Assembly: GCF_000194625.1 (NCBI RefSeq)
Contig: NC_015320.1
Coordinates: 372,001-436,000, forward strand
Length of the DNA stretch: 64,000 nucleotides
Direction: 5' to 3'
From: Archaeoglobus veneficus SNP6
Lineage (GTDB): Archaea > Halobacteriota > Archaeoglobi > Archaeoglobales > Archaeoglobaceae
Below are positions 33,985-42,017 of this stretch, in pieces (positions within the stretch are counted from its first letter, which is position 1; the number at the start of each line of letters is the position of its first letter). A program made the translations under genes and the position numbers. A model generated the notes under the pieces. The model was not told the origin of the DNA and did not search any database. It worked only from the letters and a program-made list of their open reading frames with translations.

Positions 33985-35988
33985 TTAAGCTTTATCTTGC
34001 TTCGCTTTCCACTCGAGGTAGTTGCAGTAGGGACAGCCGAGGTCCCAGTAGCCCTTCTTCGTCCTGATCTTTATCTTCTTTATGCTGTGCTTCTCGCACT
34101 CCTTTGCCGTGATATACAGCGTGCCGTTCTGAGGCAGCGGAAGGGTAAAGCTGCATGCCGGGTATCCGCTGCAGCCTATGAACCTCTTTTTGCCCTTCGT
34201 TTTTCTTATAACGAGTTCCCTTCCACACTCCGGGCATTTTCCTACCACTTTGTCCTTCTTTACTCCTTCTCTGAGACTCTTTGAAAGCTCTTTGACGTCT
34301 ATGTTGCTCAGAATCTCGTCGAGGAACCTGACTGACTCTTCAACAACCTCTTCATCGCTCAGCTTTCCTTCTGCTATCGCGTCCATGTCCTTCTCGAGCT
34401 TTGATGTCATGTCAGGCAGTGTTATCGTCTCTGCATTGCTCTTGAGTGCCTCAATAACAGCAAAGGCAGTCTGGGTGGGGCGAAGGGGGTTGCCATAGAC
34501 GTACTTCCTGCTGTAAAGCTTCTTTATTATCTCGTGCCTCGTCGATTTCGTTCCCAGGCCGAGCTTCTCCATTATTCTGATGAGGTTGCCCGTCGTGTAC
34601 CTGCCCGGCGGCTTTGTCTCCTTTTCGAGGAGTTCTTTGTTCTTAATCCTCAGAATCTGTCCTACGGTTAGATCGGGGATGCTTACTTCTTCGGCCTTTG
34701 AATAGATGTATATTGCTCGCCAGCCGGGGCTGAGCAATCTTCTGCCTGTAGCTCTGAAAAGCTCTCCGTTCGCATCGATTTCTACGCGCTTTACCTCCCA
34801 TATTGCTTCCGGGGCGAGTGTTGCGAGGAATCGCCTTACGACGAGTTCGTAGATCGTCCATTCTTCCTTACTCAGTTCGCCCTTTTTCGCCACGGCAGTT
34901 GGGTATATCGGCGGGTGATCCTTGCTCTCCTTCTTTCCCCTCGAGGGTTTGATTGAGGGCTGGGAGAGAACGATTTTTGCCTCTTTTTCGAAATCGGAAT
35001 TCAGAAAGGATGTGGCTATTGCCTTCAGGTTGAGGGTTGGCGGATATATTGTGTTGTCAGTCCTTGGATAAGATATGTAGCCGTTCATGTAGAGAGTCTC
35101 AGCGACATTCATGGCCCTGTCGGGGCTCATGAATTTCGAAGCCTCTCTCAAAAACTCAGTGGTGTTGAAAGGAGTGGGCCTTGCTTCTTTTCTCTCTTTC
35201 TTTTCGAATGTTCTTACGGCTGCTGTATTGCCTATTTTCTTAAAGGCAGCCTTTGCCTTTGCCACGTCTGTGAACCTTTCGACGTGTTTTGCTGTAAAGC
35301 ACTCACCGTTACAGAATTCTGCAACGATCTCCCAGTAAGGTGTGGGCCTGAAGTTTTCAATCTCCTTCTCCCTCTCAACGATGAGCCGGAGTGTGGGAGA
35401 TTGCACTCTGCCAACGCTGAGAAAGTCTCTGCCCATCCTGCCGGAGGAGATGGAGATGAGCCTCGTTAAAACCGCTCCCCATATCAAATCTATGCGCTGT
35501 CTCGTTTCCGCAGCCTTCGCCAGATTGATATCCACCTTGCTTGGGTTAGAGAAGGCCTTCTTTATGTCTGCCGGCGTTATTGCGCTGTACTTCGCCCTAT
35601 CAACCTTAACATCTGGATTTACCTGCTTTACGATCTCAAGGGCCTCGAAGCCTATGAGTTCACCCTCTCTATCGTAGTCCGTCGCAACCGTAACGCGATC
35701 GACCTCCCTGGCAAGTTCTTTCAGCAGTCTGGCTATCCCCTTCTCCTTCACTTCTTTTACGAGTTCGGCACGGAGGAGAGAGCGAAGGGGAACGTTCTTC
35801 CAGCTATTGTACTCCTTCGGAAAATCGAGCTCGACAATATGCCCTTTCAGGCCAACAACGTAGGCATTCGATGAAGGTGAGTGGTAATAGGAAACTCCGT
35901 ACTTCTTGAGCTGTTTTACGTCGTTAAACAGGATGGACGCGATTCTTCTCGCAGTGTTGTGTTTTTCCGTAATTATCAACCAGCCCAT
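33985..35988 (-). CDS. topA: DNA topoisomerase I (type IA)
   Basis: 667 residues. The Toprim domain has the acidic motif TDYDREGELIGFEAL near residue 108. The catalytic tyrosine is in MNGYISYPRTDN near residue 310. The C-terminus carries two zinc-ribbon parts: CPECGRELVIRK with GCSGYPACSF, and a final CEKH with CPYCNYLEWK. It relaxes negative supercoils and resembles archaeal TopA/Topo III. The gene is close to, but separate from, the radical SAM gene (24 bases) on the same strand. Confidence 0.95.
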   Translation of the reverse strand: MGWLIITEKHNTARRIASILFNDVKQLKKYGVSYYHSPSSNAYVVGLKGHIVELDFPKEYNSWKNVPLRSLLRAELVKEVKEKGIARLLKELAREVDRVTVATDYDREGELIGFEALEIVKQVNPDVKVDRAKYSAITPADIKKAFSNPSKVDINLAKAAETRQRIDLIWGAVLTRLISISSGRMGRDFLSVGRVQSPTLRLIVEREKEIENFRPTPYWEIVAEFCNGECFTAKHVERFTDVAKAKAAFKKIGNTAAVRTFEKKERKEARPTPFNTTEFLREASKFMSPDRAMNVAETLYMNGYISYPRTDNTIYPPTLNLKAIATSFLNSDFEKEAKIVLSQPSIKPSRGKKESKDHPPIYPTAVAKKGELSKEEWTIYELVVRRFLATLAPEAIWEVKRVEIDANGELFRATGRRLLSPGWRAIYIYSKAEEVSIPDLTVGQILRIKNKELLEKETKPPGRYTTGNLIRIMEKLGLGTKSTRHEIIKKLYSRKYVYGNPLRPTQTAFAVIEALKSNAETITLPDMTSKLEKDMDAIAEGKLSDEEVVEESVRFLDEILSNIDVKELSKSLREGVKKDKVVGKCPECGRELVIRKTKGKKRFIGCSGYPACSFTLPLPQNGTLYITAKECEKHSIKKIKIRTKKGYWDLGCPYCNYLEWKAKQDKA

Positions 35989-36067
35989 AGCGCTCGTTTG
36001 TTGCTGTAGATTTGTACTTTTCTGATGCTGTTGTTGTTACGACTTCCCCAGGCATCCATGAATAAGA

Positions 36068-36144
36068 TTTATAAGCCAGAGGTGTCACATTGTCTCGCAG
36101 GGATCGAACCCCGTTCAACGCCGGTCAGCCCGGCTCATTGGCAA
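36068..36144 (+). promoter_or_regulatory. Promoter and leader of the tRNA gene
   Basis: TTTATAAG at 36068-36075 is a TATA box; transcription would begin near 36097, leaving about 48 bases before the tRNA. This leader holds GCCGG-TCAGC-CCGGC (36120-36134), a small hairpin, and reads on the opposite strand like a worn tRNA T-loop (GGGGTTCGATCCC). Confidence 0.5.
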
Positions 36145-36219
36145 GGGCCCGTAGCTTAGCCAGGTCAGAGCGTCCGGCTCATAACCGGACGGTCGAGGGT
36201 TCGAATCCCTCCGGGCCCA
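36145..36219 (+). tRNA. tRNA with anticodon CAU (elongator Met or Ile2)
   Basis: Complete cloverleaf of 75 bases: acceptor GGGCCCG / CGGGCCC with discriminator A at 36219; D-arm from GCTTAGCC; anticodon stem TCCGG / CCGGA with loop CTCATAA (CAT at 36180-36182); T-arm GAGGG-TTCGAAT-CCCTC. CCA is not encoded. The anticodon stem lacks the GGG/CCC pairs of initiator tRNA, so it is elongator Met or the Ile2 tRNA whose C34 is modified to agmatidine; I cannot decide between them. The accessory island begins right after it. Confidence 0.95.
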
Positions 36220-36288
36220 CTTATTTTTGGTTGCTGTGGGCTTCTGGTGCAAAATAAGCTGAGGAAGGTGGGGTAATCAGGGTTTAGG

Positions 36289-36612
36289 TCATTTCCTCTC
36301 AAAGAGTACGATTCCTTTTTTCAACGCCTCCTCGACAAGCGGATTGATTTCGGATACTGTATAGGGAAACACCTCAACAGGGAAGTCGATGGAAAACTTC
36401 TCGAGATATTCTGGGATTTTATCCATGAATCTCCTGTTATCTTCTCTCAGCAGTATCAGTACGTCTGCGTCGCTCCCCGGAACTGCCCTCCCTTCAGCCA
36501 GAGAGCCAAAAAGAACTATCTTGACGACTTTATCGTCTTTCTCTCCCACCTCTTTAGCAACCCTGTGCAGCTCTTTAATCAGCTCATCCCTCTTCAGCCA
36601 GAATACTCTCAC
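36289..36612 (-). CDS. MNT-type nucleotidyltransferase (HEPN partner)
   Basis: About 107 residues from a GTG at 36612; an ATG at 36648 inside the HEPN gene is an alternative. The motif LFGSLAEGRAVPGSDADVLI is the GS...SDxD signature of minimal nucleotidyltransferases. The protein probably AMPylates the HEPN toxin and so acts as antitoxin. It overlaps the 3' end of the HEPN gene by about 30 bases. The start is unsure because no clear ribosome site is visible. Confidence 0.8.
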   Translation of the reverse strand: MRVFWLKRDELIKELHRVAKEVGEKDDKVVKIVLFGSLAEGRAVPGSDADVLILLREDNRRFMDKIPEYLEKFSIDFPVEVFPYTVSEINPLVEEALKKGIVLFERK

Positions 36613-36969
36613 AGAATTCAATGACTCTTCTACAATAAAGGATCGCATTTCTTGCATCCTCCTCCGTAAAATACTCAAAAGGACTGCCGGAATCGAATCC
36701 GTTTGGATAGTATCTGTCCAGAGCCCTTGCACAGTTTAAGACGTCGTCTGGAACCGATATTTTTGTAGCGAGCATCCTCAACAAGTCGAAGACAGAATGT
36801 CCCCATGCTACGGAACCCATTTTCTGAAACACAGCTTTAACAGCTTTTTTTGGCAGCCTGCTGTGCAGCAAAGCATGACCACTCCGTAAAATCCGTCGCG
36901 CATAGCTTCTTCCGCCATTTCAAAATCTCTCTTTGCCTGTCTAATCCAGTCTCGACTTCTTTCTGGCAT
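36584..36969 (-). pseudogene. HEPN-domain toxin, frameshifted in an A7 run
   Basis: The gene begins with ATG at 36969 (MPERSRDWIRQAKRDFEMAEEAM, the usual HEPN start) and ends at 36586 with LDRYYPNGF and FTEEDARNAILYCRRVIEFCESIL. The two halves are in different frames; the shift falls in seven A's (plus-strand T7, 36845-36851). One added A would join GCQK to KAVKAVFQ. It is therefore broken, phase-variable or a sequencing artefact. Paired with the nucleotidyltransferase as a HEPN/MNT toxin-antitoxin module. Confidence 0.75.
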
Positions 36970-37058
36970 TTAAAGAAACTTTAATGTATGACAAGTTAAA
37001 ATTCTTTTGGTCTATATAGAATTCGTAACAAAGGCAATACGGATATTCGCTAACGTAT

Positions 37059-37586
37059 TCAATCAGAACTCAGTCTTTCAAGAGTTTTATGGAAAAGGTT
37101 GACAACTCCTGCGTCAACCCAGAAACCCTTCTCTACAATCCTTTCAAATGTCTCAGCACATTCTTTCCTGCTCAAAAGCCCGACCTTATATGACTTCAGA
37201 AGTATGTATATCGTTCCCTTACACTCAATCCTGTAAATCCGTGCAAATCTTTTTGCATCTTCGTCATCGGATAAGAGAAATCTGTCATTTGCATCCAAGC
37301 ACAATGCTATACATTCAATTTCCCCCCTCCCCAGCTGAAAGCCAAGTTTCTTTAAATGTCCTCTGATATCATACATCGTCTCTTCTCTGGGCTTGTGCAC
37401 AGATAGAAATCTACCAATTTCATTTTTTACCCTTAAGGCATCCTCAAACCCTTTTTCTTCACCTTTCACAACAACTTCACGATACACAGCTTCTGGAACT
37501 TTAAGCGAGCCATAAAGTTCTCTCAAAAGACGCAGCTTCTCCACCTTTGCCAGATAGATGAGGGGAGAAGAATCCGCTACTGCCAT
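37059..37586 (-). CDS. DUF3368 PIN-like toxin
   Basis: 175 residues. The N-terminal ADSSPLIYLAKV is typical of DUF3368, with acidic residues also in LGRGEIECIALCLDANDRFLLSDDEDAKRFAR. These are the metal-binding acids of the PIN fold, so an RNase is likely. Its start overlaps by one base the stop of the UPF0175 antitoxin gene upstream, the usual partner. Confidence 0.88.
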   Translation of the reverse strand: MAVADSSPLIYLAKVEKLRLLRELYGSLKVPEAVYREVVVKGEEKGFEDALRVKNEIGRFLSVHKPREETMYDIRGHLKKLGFQLGRGEIECIALCLDANDRFLLSDDEDAKRFARIYRIECKGTIYILLKSYKVGLLSRKECAETFERIVEKGFWVDAGVVNLFHKTLERLSSD

Positions 37587-37879
37587 TAGAGATCTGTCAG
37601 TTCGGTCTCAATAAGCCCGACATCCAGTCTAAGCGTATATCCTCTTCTCCTTAACTCCTGATGGAATTCCTGAAGAGTTAATCCTGCTTCTTCCGCAGCA
37701 GCACCTTGCGAAATTAACCCCCTCTGGTACTTCTCTATAGCCTTCTCTATCTTATACTCCCTGAGCCCTTTTTCAATAATTTCCCGAAGAACTTCCGAAG
37801 GTTGTTTGCCTTCCTCTTTTGCTATTCTATCTATTTCTATAATCCTGTCTTCCCTGAGTCTGATCGTTTTGACCTTCAT
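37586..37879 (-). CDS. UPF0175-type antitoxin with ribbon-helix-helix N-terminus
   Basis: 97 residues. The N-terminal VKTIRLREDRIIEIDRIAKEEGKQPSEVLREIIEKGL is a ribbon-helix-helix; the C-terminal YKIEKAIEKYQRGLISQGAAAEEAGLTLQEFHQELRRRG is the UPF0175 signature. It would bind DNA and neutralise the DUF3368 toxin encoded immediately downstream. Confidence 0.88.
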   Translation of the reverse strand: MKVKTIRLREDRIIEIDRIAKEEGKQPSEVLREIIEKGLREYKIEKAIEKYQRGLISQGAAAEEAGLTLQEFHQELRRRGYTLRLDVGLIETELTDL

Positions 37880-38034
37880 ATTATTTGTATGCTATCAGAA
37901 TACATAAGTGTTGTGGTTTATTTATTTTATTTCGCAGGTCATTTATAGATGATTGCGGACGTGGCATTTCGGCATTCTGAGGTTTCTATTGTGGGCGACG
38001 AACGAACTTTTCTTCAGAATAAAAATCTTGAATG

Positions 38035-38049
38035 CATTTGTTTGTTCAC
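38035..38049. repeat. Target-site duplication, left copy
   Basis: CATTTGTTTGTTCAC, 15 bases, directly abutting the left inverted repeat of the insertion sequence and identical to the copy at 39013-39027. Confidence 0.93.
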
Positions 38050-39012
38050 TGTCTTATCCCAAAATTATTTCACAACCCAACATCCAACTCTTGTGAGAAA
38101 ACTAACGAACAAGAAGATCAGGTGGATAATCAGACAACTAAACAAAGGAACTCCAGTGAGAGAAATAGCCGCTGTGATGAGAGTAACGCCAAGAAGGATC
38201 TATCAGCTTAAAAAACAATACGAAGAAACAGGAAAGATACCAGAACTAAAAAAAGCAGGAAGGAAACCAAAGTTAATAGATCCAGATATAGAGCAAATCG
38301 TTTTGCAAGCTTACCACAAATACAAACTGAGCCCTGTAACCCTTGAAAAACTGATAGAAAGAGATTATGGCATCCACATTCCCCACAACACCATCTACAA
38401 GATCATGCTGAAAAACAACCTTGTGGAGGAGAACATGAACAAGAAGAAGCAAAGAAGGTGGGTAAGATTTGAGAGAAAACATTCCATGAGTTTGTGGCAA
38501 GGAGACTGGAAAAAGCTTGGAAATAAGTGGATAATAGCCTTCATGGACGACGCTTCCCGTTTTATCACCTGCTACGGCATCTTTGATTCTGCTACTGCAG
38601 AGAACACAATAAAAGTTCTCAAGAAAGGATTCGCTGAGTTTGGCATTCCTGATGAAATACTGACCGACCACGGAATTCAGTTCGTTGCAGCTAAGAGCAG
38701 AGAGAAGGCTAAGCACAGGTTTAAGGATTTTCTGGCTGAGAATGGAGTTAAGCATATTCTGGCGAGAGTGAGTCATCCTCAAACAAACGGAAAGATCGAG
38801 AGGTTCTTTGGCTTGATGGAGCAGAAGCTTAGTCTTTTTGATTCTGTTGACGAGTTTGTTTATTGGTACAACTTTGTCAAGCCACACATGAGCCTGAATT
38901 TTGATGAACTGGAGACACCTTATCAGGCTTTTCTCAGGAAGTTGCCTGCTGAAAGGGTTTTCGAGTACGGGAGGTGGTTGTTTGAGGAGTGAAATTATTT
39001 CGGGATATCACA
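38050..39012 (+). mobile_element. IS481-like insertion sequence, 963 bp
   Basis: Bounded by imperfect terminal inverted repeats of 24 bases (38050-38073 and 38989-39012; 20 of 24 match; ends TGT...ATCCC and ATTTCAC) and flanked by exact 15-bp direct repeats. It encodes one DDE transposase (38093-38992) whose stop codon lies within the right repeat. The intact ends and perfect duplication indicate recent insertion. It interrupts an intergenic stretch between the UPF0175 module and the first acylphosphatase-type gene. Confidence 0.93.
38093..38992 (+). CDS. DDE transposase, IS481-like
   Basis: 299 residues from the GTG at 38093; the open frame extends upstream beyond the element boundary, so an upstream start is excluded. 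The N-terminal helix-turn-helix (IRWIIRQLNKGTPVREIAAVMRVTPRRIYQL) binds the ends. The rve core has the catalytic acids in WQGDWKKLGNKWIIAFMDDA, ILTDHGIQF and HPQTNGKIERFF. It looks complete. Confidence 0.9.
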   Translation: MRKLTNKKIRWIIRQLNKGTPVREIAAVMRVTPRRIYQLKKQYEETGKIPELKKAGRKPKLIDPDIEQIVLQAYHKYKLSPVTLEKLIERDYGIHIPHNTIYKIMLKNNLVEENMNKKKQRRWVRFERKHSMSLWQGDWKKLGNKWIIAFMDDASRFITCYGIFDSATAENTIKVLKKGFAEFGIPDEILTDHGIQFVAAKSREKAKHRFKDFLAENGVKHILARVSHPQTNGKIERFFGLMEQKLSLFDSVDEFVYWYNFVKPHMSLNFDELETPYQAFLRKLPAERVFEYGRWLFEE

Positions 39013-39027
39013 CATTTGTTTGTTCAC
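39013..39027. repeat. Target-site duplication, right copy
   Basis: CATTTGTTTGTTCAC, identical to 38035-38049 and directly abutting the right inverted repeat of the insertion sequence. Confidence 0.93.
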
Positions 39028-39078
39028 AACTTCCTCCAACATAGCAGCTCGTTCTTAGTAAGGTTTCGATTAATGGTT

Positions 39079-39657
39079 TTACATTATTCCGGCCCTCTTT
39101 AAGGCCTTTTCAATCTCAGAAATCTTTGAATGAATTTCCTTGAGGTTTAATTCGAGGTATTCTTTCAAATCTGAACGTAGTAAATCCACCTTTCCTCCCA
39201 GTTCATCTCGCGTCTTTTCGGATTCTACTTTGATCGTTTCTTTGACGTTTCTGATCTCTTTAATCGTCTCGTCCTGCTTCTCTATCATCGAATCCTGTCT
39301 TTTCAGCATCAAGTCCTGCTTCTCCAGCATACTCAACCCAACTTGAACTATCTTTGATAGCTGGGCAGTATTTAGGCTTGCCCTGAATTTCTCTATGTCT
39401 CTAACCCTTCCCTCATACTCTTCAACCCTTATTTCTTCGACAACAGCTTTTTCGGGCTTATTAGTTTTGACGTACTCGATAAAATCCCTAAGCTGCTTTT
39501 CATCTCCTTCAACTAAAACAATTAGGGCTTCCTTACCATCGATTTTAACATTTCTGGCATCAAATTTAGGAATAAACAGATAATCGGCCTCTTCAAGCAG
39601 AAATAAGCGGTAACCAACATCGTGAACCTTGCCTTTAATGATCATCTTGACTTTCAT
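39079..39657 (-). CDS. Acylphosphatase-domain plus coiled-coil protein, paralogue A
   Basis: 192 residues. Residues 1-90 are an acylphosphatase-type fold: KGKVHDVGYR near residue 8 keeps the phosphate-binding Arg, and ARNVKIDGKEA near residue 34 keeps the catalytic Asn. A linker (VEEIRVEEYEGRVRDIEKF) leads to a long coiled coil (LEKQDLMLKRQDSMIEKQDETIKEIRNV to the end) that finishes KISEIEKALKRAGIM. The end is nearly identical in all four local paralogues, so it probably has a binding role. No transmembrane segment. Its upstream region matches that of paralogue B at 42 of 43 positions. Confidence 0.82.
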   Translation of the reverse strand: MKVKMIIKGKVHDVGYRLFLLEEADYLFIPKFDARNVKIDGKEALIVLVEGDEKQLRDFIEYVKTNKPEKAVVEEIRVEEYEGRVRDIEKFRASLNTAQLSKIVQVGLSMLEKQDLMLKRQDSMIEKQDETIKEIRNVKETIKVESEKTRDELGGKVDLLRSDLKEYLELNLKEIHSKISEIEKALKRAGIM

Positions 39658-39700
39658 AAACCAGAGTTTGTTCGGGCAATTAAATAAATTTCGATTGCTT
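39658..39700 (-). promoter_or_regulatory. Promoter of paralogue A, duplicated at 40321-40363
   Basis: 43 bases directly before the start codon that differ at one position from the corresponding bases of paralogue B. On the minus strand TTTATTTAATTG about 25 bases before ATG is a TATA-like box, implying a short or absent leader. Confidence 0.65.
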
Positions 39701-39741
39701 TGATTGGCTGAAAGCCTTAAAATAAGCCTTAAAATGTTTTA

Positions 39742-40320
39742 TCACATTATCCCAGCCTTTTTTAAAGCCCCTTTAATTTCGGCTATTTCCTCCTGTATTC
39801 TCCTGAGATTCGACTCCATGTACTCTTTCAGATCTGAGCGAAGCAGGTCTACCTTCTCTCCAACTCTATCTACTCTGTCTCCAACACTATCTACCTTTTC
39901 GCCAACTTTATCCACCTTTTTCCCAACTGAGTCTATCTTAGCTCCCAGTTCTTTCCTCGTTTTATCACCTTCTTCCCTGATACTATCTCTAATTTCTAAC
40001 AGAACTGGAATTGCTTTCCCCCAGTGCTCAATCTGGAATGTCTGTATGCTTCTCTCAATCGGAGGGACTTCATATCTGTATTCTTCAAAGCTTATTGATT
40101 CAACAACCGCTTTTTCAGGCTTCTCCTTTTCAATTCTCTGTTTTACAATTTCAACAATTTCATCGGAAGCGTCTACCAAAACCATTACAGCCTGCTTACC
40201 ATCAATTTCAACGTTGAAAACTCCAAATCTGTCAATTCCGTATTCCAAGGCCATATTTATCAGCTTGACCCTGTATCCAACTCCGTGAACCTTACCCTTT
40301 ATTATTATTTTGATTTTCAT
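39742..40320 (-). CDS. Acylphosphatase-domain plus coiled-coil protein, paralogue B
   Basis: 192 residues. The acylphosphatase part has IKGKVHGVGYRVKLINMALEYGIDRF and VFNVEIDGKQAVMVLVD. The linker is EEYRYEVPPIERSIQTF. The coiled coil contains an unusual heptad run (KIDSVGKKVDKVGEKVDSVG repeated pattern, VDxVGxK) before LRSDLKEYMESNLRRI and the tail ALKKAGIM. Same length as paralogue A, with the same promoter. Function unknown; a catalytic acylphosphatase or a domain used as a binding fold are both open. Confidence 0.82.
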   Translation of the reverse strand: MKIKIIIKGKVHGVGYRVKLINMALEYGIDRFGVFNVEIDGKQAVMVLVDASDEIVEIVKQRIEKEKPEKAVVESISFEEYRYEVPPIERSIQTFQIEHWGKAIPVLLEIRDSIREEGDKTRKELGAKIDSVGKKVDKVGEKVDSVGDRVDRVGEKVDLLRSDLKEYMESNLRRIQEEIAEIKGALKKAGIM

Positions 40321-40363
40321 AAACCAGAGTTTGTTCGGGCAATTAAATATATTTCGATTGCTT
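40321..40363 (-). promoter_or_regulatory. Promoter of paralogue B, duplicate of 39658-39700
   Basis: Matches the paralogue A upstream region at 42 of 43 bases, including the TATA-like TTTAATTG and the run before the ATG. The remaining gap to 40594 holds no clear gene; TATA-like CTTTATAAAAATC (40555-40567) there serves the DUF4258 gene on the other strand. Confidence 0.65.
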
Positions 40364-40594
40364 CGGATTGGTTTGCTCTGACCACATGTTGAAACCTTTT
40401 TTTAGCGATGTAAGATGTTTTACACGGCCTTGCATGTTGTTGAACATTGTTCTGTGTTTATGCTGTTGATCTATAGCCCATCGATAGCCCTGCTATACCA
40501 TGCGAACATCACGCTCTTCGCAAAGCAAAAATAGCAGAAAATTTATACAATTTATGCTTTATAAAAATCAAGCCAGAAATTAAGAGGTGACCGT

Positions 40595-40855
40595 ATGCGG
40601 TTTACCAAGCATGCTGAGGATAAACTGAAGCTGCTGAAGGAGCATGGATTTAATATTCCTGAGAATTTTGTAGAAGAGGTTGTTAGAAGTCCCGACTTCA
40701 TAACTTATGAAAAATATGGGAGAAAGGCCGCATACAGGAGACTGGATGACAGACTTGCACTAAGAGTTATATACGAGGAAGTAGGAAATGAAATTGTGGT
40801 GGTTACAGTTATGGTAGTCAGGAGGGCGAGGTATGAAAAAAATTCTGTACGATAA
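40595..40855 (+). CDS. DUF4258 family toxin-like protein
   Basis: 86 residues: MRFTKHAEDKLKLLKEHGFNI, RSPDFITYEKYGRKAAYRRLDDRLALRVIYEE and EIVVVTVMVVRRARYEK match DUF4258, a BECR/RelE-like toxin candidate. GAGGTGA precedes the start. The DUF2283 gene overlaps its end by 23 bases, the standard pairing. Confidence 0.82.
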   Translation: MRFTKHAEDKLKLLKEHGFNIPENFVEEVVRSPDFITYEKYGRKAAYRRLDDRLALRVIYEEVGNEIVVVTVMVVRRARYEKNSVR

Positions 40856-41054
40856 GGACTCAGATGCTCTTATAATTGTTGTATCGGATAAGAAACTGGA
40901 GTATGAAGAGGAGGTAGATGACCTGATAGTCGGGTTCTCTAAGGATAATGAGCCGGTATGGATAGAGATACTTGATTTCAGGAAGAGGTTCCTTCCGGAA
41001 GTTATAAACAAAATCGCAGACAGTGGTGTTCCGATAAAACTTTTAGAAGTGTAA
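40833..41054 (+). CDS. DUF2283 family antitoxin-like protein
   Basis: 73 residues: KILYDKDSDALIIVVSDKKLEYEEEVDDLIVGFSKDNEPVWIEILDF is typical of DUF2283, usually found beside DUF4258 as the suspected antitoxin. It overlaps the preceding gene by 23 bases, and its stop is one base from the convergent paralogue C. Confidence 0.82.
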   Translation: MKKILYDKDSDALIIVVSDKKLEYEEEVDDLIVGFSKDNEPVWIEILDFRKRFLPEVINKIADSGVPIKLLEV

Positions 41055-41055
41055 A

Positions 41056-41436
41056 CTACATAATTCCAGCTTTCTTCAAGACTTTCTTAATTTCGGATAT
41101 TTCACCGTATATTCTTTTGAGGTTTGTCTCCATGTATTCTTTCAGATCAGATCTCAGATTTGCTATCTCTTCCTTAACACCCCTGATTTCACTCTTCAAC
41201 TCAGTCCTTGTCTTCTCTCCCTCTTCTCTCACGGCTTGCTTGACTTCTCTGATTTCTTTGATTGTTTCATCCTGCTTTTTTAACATTTTAGCTCCATAGC
41301 TTGCTATCCTGTACAGCTGCTGTGCGGAGAAAAACCTGTGGTAGTTTTCAATGTCCATGACAAAGCCATCATAATCTTCAAAATTAATTGATTCAACCAA
41401 AGCCTCATCAGGCCTTTCTTTCAGAACAAAGCATTA
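41056..41436 (-). pseudogene. Acylphosphatase/coiled-coil paralogue C, 5'-truncated
   Basis: The coding frame begins only at about 41436 after an in-frame stop, in the linker zone (LKERPDEALVESINFEDYDGF). The acylphosphatase domain is missing. The coiled coil (LKKQDETIKEIREVKQAVREEGEKTRTELKSEI, then LRSDLKEYMETNLKRI) and tail (VLKKAGIM) are intact. No good start codon exists (first candidate TTG at 41400), so it is best called a remnant, although translation of the coiled coil alone cannot be excluded. Confidence 0.7.
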
Positions 41437-41540
41437 AATTACCATTTGAATTAAGGAAATCGTAATTGTAATGACAACATTAAAATAACATTCTAATAAA
41501 TTTAGAAAAATTTTTATGTTAGTATTTTTAGGCTGCAAGC

Positions 41541-41957
41541 ATGAGGGCGCTGGCAGCGATACTTGTTTTCGTTGTTATGGGAACTGCGATGGCTGCAGTG
41601 TACTATTTCTCTCTGGAAAGCGACGTTAAAGTGAGCGAGACGAACCTCTCGGTTAGCCCCGGAAGTTTCTCTGTTACCGTTGCCAAGGGAGCAAGCTACG
41701 TCAGAACCGTAACAATAGAAAACACCGGAGAAAGTGCGGATATCTACTTTGAGAAAGTCGTGGAAGGGCCAGATCCGGATGCAATCAGCGTATCATTCCA
41801 CGATATTTACGGAAACTCGATATCGTCCTCGAATAAGCTGAACGTTCCCGCTGGTAGTGATGAGAGTCCGTCACAGGTGAAGGTTAACGTGCACATAAGC
41901 GTTGATGAAGATGCGGAAGAGGGTGAATACACGGTGTACATACAGGCTAAAGGATAG
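41541..41957 (+). CDS. Small secreted protein with a CARDB-like domain
   Basis: 138 residues: signal or anchor (LAAILVFVVMGTAMAAVYYFSL), then one beta-sandwich: LSVSPGSFSVTVAKGASYVRTVTIENTGESADIYFEKVVE and VKVNVHISVDEDAEEGEYTVYIQA. It fits a single COG1470-type surface domain. Upstream AATTTTTATGTTAG (about 41508-41521) could be its TATA box. It stands alone among the acylphosphatase-type paralogues; function unknown. Confidence 0.7.
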   Translation: MRALAAILVFVVMGTAMAAVYYFSLESDVKVSETNLSVSPGSFSVTVAKGASYVRTVTIENTGESADIYFEKVVEGPDPDAISVSFHDIYGNSISSSNKLNVPAGSDESPSQVKVNVHISVDEDAEEGEYTVYIQAKG

Positions 41958-42017
41958 TTTGAGTAATTTTATTTTTTATTGCCCTTGTGAAAAACCCGGT
42001 AAATTACGTAATATTCA

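Noticed and set aside
36091-36144. Second tRNA gene on the minus strand next to the CAU tRNA
   Set aside because: Only a T-loop-like piece is present; the T-stem has mismatches and no acceptor or anticodon arm can be built.
37949-38092. Upstream extension of the transposase frame
   Set aside because: It starts before the left inverted repeat, in host sequence; the insertion boundary at 38050 rules it out as part of the transposase.
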